Below are positions 56,917 to 64,000 of a stretch of DNA of 64,000 nt, one piece after another. The first letter of the stretch is position 1. The number at the start of each line of letters is the position of its first letter. Made by a program: the position numbers and the translations under genes. Source of the DNA: Phaeotremella fagi (taxonomy: Eukaryota; Basidiomycota; Tremellomycetes; Tremellales; Phaeotremellaceae); contig BCHU01000002.1 in assembly GCA_001599715.1 (NCBI GenBank), positions 1,674,001 to 1,738,000 of the forward strand. Reading direction: 5' to 3'. The notes beneath the pieces are model-generated. The model searched no databases, was not told the origin of the DNA, and worked only from the letters and a program-made list of their open reading frames with translations.

Positions 56917-59130
56917 ATGTCAACTAGACCACCCCCAAGACCCCAACCTAACAATTCAACATCATCTTCAATAATCCAACACCACCATCAACCGATTCAC
57001 CAACTCTACCCTCTCTTCGCTCAACTGACATTCCACATAGTAACAGCCAAGATCTATGAGGATCTATCAAAGATCTATGAAAGTATCGATAGTCTTGGTG
57101 GGAAGTGTGTAGGGCTTGAAGAAGCTAGGATCGTTATTACCGCTTTGAAAGGTCGACCTAGGTTGATTAGGGTTTTAGGCGGAAGTTGGATAGTAAGTAT
57201 ATTCTCTCGACCTCGTATCAACAGTCCCAACTGAAGTTCTTCCTTAGGATAGGAAAACTATCTTATCGGTTGATTATATTTATGATACTTTCGAATTAGC
57301 TGTTGGACATGCTAATACCAAAGATCAAAGTTATCCACCAAAATTACCTTGTCGAGACCAATATATCGTCAAAGTCAACTCAACCGCTACTGTCTCTTCA
57401 TCTCAAAAAAGAAATCTGGACGATGAAGACCAAGAACAAGGATCTACTCATTCTAAAAGACGACGTTTGGACGTAGATGAAACAAAAGCGATTGAAGATT
57501 TACCAGATTTGGAACCTTTTGACGAGGATATAAGATTACAGGATATCCCTAAACTATGTGTTTTGAGAGCTAGTCCGTTGGTTTGTGTCAATCAAGATAT
57601 CGTATGTCACTCTGACTTGTTTCCATTTTGGATTGACATGGATATTGACTGTTTGGTCAGATCGAAGCTATTAAACCTATTTATTTGGATCGCGAATTTG
57701 AAGCTATGGATCAGAAGAATTCGAATGTGCTGAGTTATAGACGGAGTATGAGCGTGAGTTTATCAACTTTTCGAAGAATTCAGCTGAGTATGTCTTAGAT
57801 TCTCAAAGGTGTGTTAATATCATCATAAAATAGATCATCCTGATGAATGACTGTTCACATTTCACAGCTGTCCCTCGTCGAATACGTTCTGGAAAAGAAG
57901 CGAGAAAATTAGTGGATGTCGGCGAGAAAGTCGCTCAAAGGGTGAATAATGTCTTTCATACCCCACCAAAGATTCTACAAGACTGACCATAGATCAGATA
58001 GACGAATATTTATCCACCGGAGCAATAGAAGAGTCTCAAAATATCCTAAATTCAGAGAGATACAAAACTCTCAACGAATTCGCCTCAGTCTTCACCATAG
58101 GTCATCATACCGCCCTGGAACTATACGATAAACATAATTGCAGGAATCTTGACGATATCAAAGATCATTATCAGATGATTTCGGATGAATCTGAGGAAGT
58201 GAGGTTGAAAGAGAAATTACGGAGACGGAGGGAAGGTGGGATGACTAGAGTTGATATTGTGGAAGAATGGTTGCAATTGGGTGAAGAGTTGGCTGAGAAG
58301 TGAGTTGGTTTGGTCAGATTTTTGGGGCTGTTATGACTGATGATGAATGGGTAGGATTTCTAGGGAGGAGGTTCAAGAGATTGCTGATTGTGTTATGGAG
58401 CATTTATCGGCTTTCATTCCTGGTTGTTCGTATACCTTGACTGGAGGGTAGGTGGGATTGTCAGATGAACCTTGACCAGACGTAACAGGTATCGACGAGG
58501 TAAACCTCAATCCAACGATGTGGACATCGTATTCTGTCCCCCGGAGGTAGATCAAGATATAGGACTTCTCAGAGATCTTTACATCCGTCTCAGTCGATTA
58601 AAGCTGATAACCCACGTTCTTCGTGAGTATCAAAGCCATCCCCTCTTTCTTTGTTTCTGTTTTCAATCACATATACTGAAGAAGTCGGTAGAAGTGACAC
58701 AAAGAGATCCACAAAGTCCTATACACGCCTCACCGAACAATTTCGATAATCTAGATAAAGCATTCGTGATATTCAAATTACCTGGAAAAGGTCGTTTACA
58801 TCGTCGAGTGGATTTGATCAGTGCCCCCAAAGAAAGATATGCTGCTGCAGTATTGAGTTGGTCGGGTAGTATGATGTTCGAGAGGGACCTCAAGTGAGCC
58901 ATCCATTTTCTTGCTGATGACTCTTACTGAAAATGATATCAGACGATATGCTGAGGAGAGGTATGTCTCGATCCTGGTCATGAAACTGATTTTCTAGGGG
59001 CTATAAATTCAGAGCTGGGTTGATTAAGATACCAACTGGCGAGGAGATACATCTTGAGACTGAACGTGATATCTTCCATTTTCTTGCTTTGCGCTATGTA
59101 CCTCCTGAACTGAGGAATGCTGATGGTTGA
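56917..59130 (+). CDS. X-family DNA polymerase (Pol lambda/mu/IV type) with BRCT domain
   Basis: About nine exons from ATG 56917 to TGA 59128 encode roughly 560 residues. A BRCT-like domain occupies residues about 25-115 (LGGKCVGLEEARIVITALKG to TILSVDYIYDTFE). The polymerase core includes GVPRRIRSGKEARKL, TGGYRRGKPQSNDVDIVF with the two catalytic Asp of DxD, HRRVDLISAPKERYAAAVL with the third Asp, and SGSMMFERDLKRYAEERGYKF. Pol X enzymes fill gaps in end-joining and base-excision repair; yeast Pol4 and human lambda/mu are relatives. I cannot assign one subtype. It is nuclear. It converges on the GRF zinc-finger gene, 252 bases away. Confidence 0.88.
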
Positions 59131-59382
59131 ATAAATGGAATTTTGGAATGTTGTACTGTTTTGGACGCTATATTGGTAGGTTGGCTTATAATTGGGAAAT
59201 TGAACATGGAACGTATGGTACATCTTGATAATCATATACTGTATACACAACTATGATACAGTATAATACAATAATCCTCCTACCCGTAGCAGAATCAGCA
59301 AAGAAGACCAATAAATCCTTCCTCCAATAAACAACCCCAGTGCATTCCCTCCGACTAATAAACCAAATAATGACCCAAATTT

Positions 59383-60477
59383 CTATCGACGTTCCAATTG
59401 ACTCTCCAACTCTTTAACTCTTCTCTCTAAAGCCAAATTCTTTTCTTGGAGATTAGCGATAGTCGTTCTCATACTTGATTTCATTTGGTCGGCGGCTTTA
59501 AGTAACCTATCCTGTCTGGATAGATGTTCGCCTAGATCTGATAACGACGCTAAAGTCGGTGAGAGGAGGGTATGACTTGGTGTTGGAGGTAGAGATAACG
59601 ATGGGGTTGAGATGAATGGGTTTGACTGGATAGGCATACGTTTATCAGTGATTGATTCGAGTGAAAGCAGAAATGATATCCTACCCCGTCACCTTTCAAG
59701 ATTTTTTTCGTAGGTGTCTTTTCTTCTTCCTCATCCCTCTTCCGTTTCCCTATCCCATCTTCAACAGCTTCCCGTAATCTCTCTTTAAATCCAACACTAC
59801 CAAGACCAGATTTCGGTGTTCGATCGCTACCCAAACTCTCGTTAACGGGAGTTCTAGTTTGACTTTGAGTCTGACTGGTTGAAGGAGTTGATAAAATCGC
59901 TTGACGTTCTAAACCATCCGTATCGACTTTATCCCAATCGATTTCGTCCGTTTCCTCTTCAGAAACACTTCTCTGTTTCTCCTTCTCCTTTTGGGGTGTG
60001 ATGATCAATCGAGATCTGGTGGTTCCACTTGGATTACCTAGAGTGTTGATATTGGAATTGTTTTTCGTTTGGTTGATCAATCGACTTGTCTTGGTTGTTG
60101 GAGAATCACTATGAGATTTGGTGGTTGTCGTACCAAGAAGTTCATCTTCCCATTTAAAGAATTTACATCTGTTCGGATCATCTCGACCAAGTGGACAACC
60201 GTAGAACGCACTGTTCTCTCATGAATTTTTGTTCAAACCAAATCGTCCAAGAAAACATTCAGAATGCACTTACCGACCTGGATTCTTACTTTGAGCACCA
60301 GCTACTTGTCTTTTACATATCTTCTGATGACCCTAAGTGATTGATGAGTTGATATTTGAAACGATGTAGACTTACCGTACATCTAACCTGTCCTATTTCG
60401 TCCATTGGATTTACTGGTTGGATTTTGATACGTTGAGTAGTTGTGGTTGAGGATGGTCTCATCCTTGTGTATGACAT
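59383..60477 (-). CDS. GRF-type zinc-finger protein with C-terminal coiled coil
   Basis: Four or so exons from ATG 60477 to the stop at 59383 encode about 300 residues. The zf-GRF domain is at the N-terminus: VRCTGHQKICKRQVAGAQSKNPGR joined to AFYGCPLGRDDPNRCKFFKWED, giving the Cys/His metal ligands and the Gly-Arg-Phe-like core. Such domains bind single-stranded DNA in APE2, NEIL3 and topoisomerase III alpha. A polar Ser/Thr/Glu-rich region follows, then a coiled coil (MRTTIANLQEKNLALERRVKEL). No catalytic domain accompanies it, so this is likely an adaptor. The gene shares a 157-base bidirectional promoter with the release-factor-like gene. Confidence 0.8.
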
Positions 60478-60634
60478 TGTATCCCCTGCATATGTTCTCT
60501 CTTTGGTGGTTGTTGAGTGAAAGTGAGAATGTAAGTTGTGTTGTTGAGTTACGATTTCTTAAGGTGGAGGTTGAATTTCCAACGGTTGACTGGACTGGAA
60601 TTACTGGAAATTGTGTTCGATTCACAACAACAAA
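60478..60634. promoter_or_regulatory. Short bidirectional promoter (GRF protein / release-factor-like protein)
   Basis: 157 bases lie between divergent starts. The sequence holds T/G-rich runs and no clear element. Confidence 0.45.
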
Positions 60635-61608
60635 ATGAGAGTTCCGTTATGGAGATTGGCTAAAGAAATAAACCAATCTTCAACTTCGAGACAGTATACG
60701 TTAACTAGTATTCGACATTCAAATCTCATTGACTCACAGCCATTTGTTGGCTGTAGTCGATGGTTTTCTGATAACAAAACTGGTGTCGATAATCAGCACC
60801 ACAGCAAGGAAGGAGCTGAATTTTTGGAAGACGATCATGCAAGTTTTGAAGAATATGATGGTGAGAATGATGTAGACGGCGGCGATAAATTACAGGATAT
60901 ACCTATTGTAGGTTGCAATGGCTATCTAAGATCTACGACAAAACTCAACTAACCAACTGAATTGCAAAGGCCAACCAAACCCCTTCCCCACGTCTCAATC
61001 GCCCCAAACCTCCATCATCAATCAAGAAGCTCAATAAACTACTCTCAAGACGTGTGATCACTCCATTAGACGAATCTGAATTAGAAGAGACGTTTGTGAG
61101 AGGTAATTTCATTGGTTGAACCTCAATGTGTATGTAGTCTGATCAAAATGTTTTAGGCTCCGGACCAGGTGGCCAAGTAATCAATAAAGTCTCCTCATCA
61201 GTTTCTCTGATTCATCTTCCTACTGGTATAAGAATCCAAGCTCAACCTACAAGATCTCGTGAACAGAACCGATCGGCTGCTAGGAAGATCTTAGCTGAGA
61301 AATTAGACACCTTAAGAGCTACCGGTGAATATGATGAATTAGTGAATAAAGTTGCTGGACGAACATCGATTCCTTCTGAGGGATTTGGAAATTTGGGATT
61401 AGGGGAGGTGAAATCTCTGGATGGGATGAGTAAAGAGGAGAAGAAGGTTGCGAAGAAAGAAGAGGAAATGAGATTGGCTGGGATTTGGTCGAAACAGGAG
61501 TTACGGTGGGAGAAGGAACGTCGAAGGAAACTTAATAGGAGTAAGAAGAGTAAGAGGAAACAGAAGGATATTGGTGCGAGAGAAGATGAGGTAGATGTTC
61601 AGTCGTAA
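60635..61608 (+). CDS. Mitochondrial GGQ-domain release-factor-like protein (MTRFR/C12orf65 type)
   Basis: Three exons (60635-60907, 60970-61102, 61157-61608) encode 285 residues. The catalytic domain has VRGSGPGGQVINKVSSSV with the GGQ tripeptide, followed by TGIRIQAQPTRSREQNR, typical of class-I release-factor domains without the codon-recognition part, as in MTRFR (C12orf65) and yeast Rso55. Such proteins hydrolyse peptidyl-tRNA on stalled mitochondrial ribosomes with a partner. The first 90 residues form a basic, Ser-rich presequence plus an acidic stretch. The C-terminus is highly basic (RRRKLNRSKKSKRKQK), as in this family. The start Met at 60635 is the first in the frame with coding composition. 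Confidence 0.87.
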
Positions 61609-61692
61609 AGCAGTGTTCGTTGGGTATGATGATGCATTGGGTACTTCTACTTGAGAGTCAAGTCCAGAATAATCCTCTGGTCATGGTGTGAT

Positions 61693-62322
61693 TTACGGTG
61701 TCGTCTCCAGATTGATTTGTTTCCCAAATTTAGCATACCTATAATTGAATGAATGAGCATAAACGATGATCGAACATGAACAACAACTCACAGTTTGACT
61801 TTCAAGTCCTTCATACCCTTCTGACACTCTTCAGCACTCTCATCCAAATCCTTAATCTCCTTTTCATAAACCTTAGTATCCAATTTCAACTGTTTCCTAG
61901 CAGCCGATAAGGAAAGATACAGAAACGCTTCTCCCATTTTATAAAGAACTTTCTCGTCTTCATCAGCAAGTTCTAATTCCATGGATAAGTCATCGTAATA
62001 ATCTTTCTCCTCCTAGGGTGTTTCACGTCAGCTTTTGGTTGATTCCAATCGGGCTTAGACATTCAGCTGATGAGCACTAACTTTTTTAATCTTGAGTTGA
62101 TCTTGAATATCTGATAGTCTGTTATTCAATTTAGAGAAGGTATTGATATGCTGTTGATCCTCTGAGTAGTGTGAGCTGGTTTCCTCGAGCAAGTGTCAGA
62201 AGCTCACCCCATGCAACCTCGATTCCATCAGCATCTTCGTCTTCTGGAGGTAGCTAGGAGCGGGTGTATCAGCTATCACTCATTTAGATGATCTAGGTGT
62301 AGCTGCTACTCACTAAACTCAT
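61693..62322 (-). CDS. PFDN4: Prefoldin subunit 4
   Basis: Several exons (first coding exon only MSL at 62322-62314) encode about 125 residues with a classic beta-type prefoldin layout: helix EDQQHINTFSKLNNRLSDIQ, linker EEKDYYDDLSMELELADED, the hairpin KVLYKMGEAFLYLSL, and the second helix KEIKDLDESAEECQKGMKDL. Prefoldin is a cytosolic hexamer that delivers nascent actin and tubulin to the CCT chaperonin. The C-terminal KFGKQINLE is typical of subunit 4 (yeast Gim3). The tail exon starts in phase 2. It lies 84 bases from the release-factor-like stop, convergent. Confidence 0.95.
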
Positions 62323-62702
62323 AGTGTGTGTATGTATAAAGTAGAATGTAGAATGGAAGGTTTGAAATGTTAAAGTGATTTCTTCCAATTGCAACTTGGC
62401 GATTAGCTAAACCTCTGTGGCAAAATGGTTCACTTTCCTGCAAAGATGAGAAGCCTAGAAGAGTCAAATCTACCATCGAGTCCTTGTCGTGTGGACAATA
62501 AACTATACTGAATTCTGCTATTCACTTGTCAGAGACAGGCTCTCAAATGCTCTGACTACTCAGGTTGCCCTAATAATTAACATCCCTCGTGAAACCTAAC
62601 AACAAGTGGAATATGGTCCTCCGCCATAGACAACGTACTGTCTAGCGCAAGGAGCTTCTACGGTATTGACTAAATCCAAATTGCCCATCCATAGAGTATA
62701 CA
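62323..62702. other. Intergenic: PFDN4 promoter
   Basis: About 380 bases upstream of prefoldin 4 and at the 3' end of the 62703 gene. No coding or repeat feature is seen. Confidence 0.4.
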
Positions 62703-63083
62703 TCAAATACTCTGATCAGGCTTATCATCAAATTTAACAACTTTGAAGCTTTTTCTCGAGCTCAACTTTGGCAGATTCGTTCCTGAACCACCAGTTTCCC
62801 CACCACCAACATCTTCCGCCTGCTTAGGTCCATTAACAATAGTCCAACTAATAACATCAGATCTCGACAACAAATATTCATTTCTTTTCATATAAAAACT
62901 TATACCACTGTGGAGTGTACCTAATCTAGCTCCATCTTCTACTATTTGGTTGAGAATGCTTTTGAATTGAGCTTCATCTTTCGTGGAATATTTCTCTGAA
63001 TCCCGATCAACGTCGACGGTTAGGATTACTTCTTCGGTATCTTCTTTGGGGGTGCAGTAGATTGTGAAATGAGTTTGAGACAT
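62703..63083 (-). CDS. Small single-exon protein of unknown function
   Basis: ATG 63083 opens 126 residues (MSQTHFTIYCTPKED to KFDDKPDQSI). It has a mixed alpha/beta look, with FKSILNQIVEDGARLGTLHSGISFYMKRNEYLL and a Gly-rich loop. No known domain is recognised. The short neighbouring gene at 63292 is on the same strand, so these could be one transcription unit, but no splice link was found. Moderate confidence that it is a gene. Confidence 0.5.
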   Translation of the reverse strand: MSQTHFTIYCTPKEDTEEVILTVDVDRDSEKYSTKDEAQFKSILNQIVEDGARLGTLHSGISFYMKRNEYLLSRSDVISWTIVNGPKQAEDVGGGETGGSGTNLPKLSSRKSFKVVKFDDKPDQSI

Positions 63084-63291
63084 TGGTGAGTTTGTTCCAG
63101 AAAGGTAAAGAGATATCTGCTAGCAAATGATAGGCATGATCAATACACGAATGGTCTTCGACTGGACACTTCTATTGGAAGACTTGGTATGACTTCTTCT
63201 TGCCGAAAGACTCCCTTTTTACGCATGAATTGATTCATGTTTTCGCGTAGGCTCCATGCTCACAAAAGCTGGTCCATCAACTCAGGAAGTG

Positions 63292-63670
63292 TTATCTATT
63301 GGCTATACTATTAAAATAGATGCCTTCAAAGAAAACATTCACTTCATCAATGCTGATTGACTCGCTTGACCTCTTAATGTAATCTGCAAAATCATGTGTC
63401 AAGTTATTATCAAGGCCAGGCATCGTCCACCACATTCTTATAGGGTTGAGTTGATCGGTAATGACTGAAGGAAGCATCTAAAGAAAAGATAAGATAATTG
63501 ATAGTGTGGTAGCTGTGAAAGTAGACCGACCACCATTGGATTGTGCCATCCCCACTGATCGCCACCGATAACGTCAAGCGGTATCAAAATGTCGTCCACC
63601 TACAGTCACAGTTAGTTAAACCGCCTTCAACTTTGTTGATACCGACTATACTTTCAATGTCAAATGTCAT
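63292..63670 (-). CDS. Doubtful small gene
   Basis: One exon is 63477-63292 (MLPSVITDQLNPIRMWW to FNSIANR). An upstream exon, VDDILIPLDVIGGDQWGWHN at about 63600-63533, splices to it in phase 0 with a GTCGGT donor. A possible start exon MTFDIESI reaches 63670 and would overlap the start of the divergent Zn2Cys6 gene. The sequence looks protein-like, but I recognise no family and the donors are unusual. It may be a fragment of a decayed gene. Confidence 0.35.
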
Positions 63671-64000
63671 TCATAATACAATCCAAGGCGTCTTCTTCTG
63701 CATCTTCCCCTAGAACAGATGGTAATTCTCCAGAGAAGAAAATCAAAACTAGGTCTAGAGCTGGTTGTTTGATCTGTCGAACCCGAAGGATCAAGTGTGA
63801 TCTAAGTACGTTACCATCGACTACATCAACTAACATCCTCCACAGCTCATCCTGAGTGTCTACGATGTATCAAATATGGGGCTGAGGTGGGTTCTTGAAT
63901 ACTGAGCACTCACTGATAATCCAAGTGTCAATATCCGAAAATCAAGACCTATGAGAAAGAAGAGATAGACAAGGCTTTAGCGGGACGGCATCATTCATCA
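63664..64000 (+). CDS. Zn(II)2Cys6 transcription factor (3' end outside window)
   Basis: ATG 63664 begins a basic, Ser-rich start and then the zinc cluster. With introns about 63808-63845 and 63889-63928, the cluster reads RAGCLICRTRRIKCD, then PECLRCIKYGAECQYP: C-x2-C-x6-C, then C-x2-C-x6-C. This is the fungal-type binuclear cluster that binds CGG-containing sites. The frame is still open at the window end (EIDKALAGRHH), so most of the protein lies outside. Pathway unknown. Confidence 0.88.

Overview
The window is nuclear DNA of a basidiomycetous fungus, most likely a tremellomycete yeast of the Cryptococcus/Kwoniella type. That placement is an inference. Almost every gene is split by many short GT-AG introns (mostly 45-80 nt), genes lie tightly packed on both strands, and the families are eukaryotic (eIF3L, QCR2, prefoldin 4, lipoyl synthase, Pol kappa, Zn2Cys6 factor). 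I saw no bacterial or organellar features and recognised no rRNA, tRNA, CRISPR array or intact transposon. Exon models were built by hand by requiring intron phase to stay open. Where I list exon coordinates, the summed length is a multiple of three.

Layout. 1-12.1 kb: a 5'-truncated homeodomain regulator, two tandem P-loop paralogues, a GT8 glycosyltransferase, NAD(P)H-hydrate dehydratase, an SR-rich protein fused to a C-terminal Hub1/UBL5 domain, an SH3 (Lsb/Pin3-like) protein and a small acidic-tailed protein. 12.1-14 kb is gene-poor. 14-16.5 kb: a Gfd2/YDR514C-like RNase H-fold protein with apparently lost catalytic residues. 17.7-27.8 kb is the accessory-looking part: a multi-exon polar protein with an exact 253-bp tandem duplication of two exon-intron pairs, degenerate tandem repeats with a G19 run, a second many-exon disordered protein, a QD-repeat protein, a coiled-coil protein and an HSPA12-like Hsp70 divergent from it.

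28.3-44.2 kb: a HIRAN-SNF2-RING (Rad5/HLTF type) helicase divergent from lipoyl synthase, a Thr-rich probably GPI-anchored wall protein, a CDCA7-type zf-4CXXC_R1 protein, DNA polymerase kappa and a broken F-box-like gene. 44.4-54 kb: a peroxisomal-type carrier, QCR2, an SGNH esterase-like type II membrane protein, two small tandem paralogues and an amidase. 54-64 kb: eIF3L, an X-family DNA polymerase, a GRF zinc-finger protein, a GGQ release-factor-like protein, prefoldin 4, two small unknown genes and the start of a Zn2Cys6 regulator.

How genes may work together. Rad5/HLTF-like helicase, Pol kappa, the X-family polymerase, the GRF protein and the CDCA7-like protein all concern DNA repair or chromatin, but they lie in separate transcription units, so a functional cluster is not shown. 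Lipoyl synthase and QCR2 serve mitochondrial metabolism. The most unusual observations are the SR-Hub1 fusion, the exact duplication of exon-intron modules, and the accessory region that carries the HSPA12-like protein.
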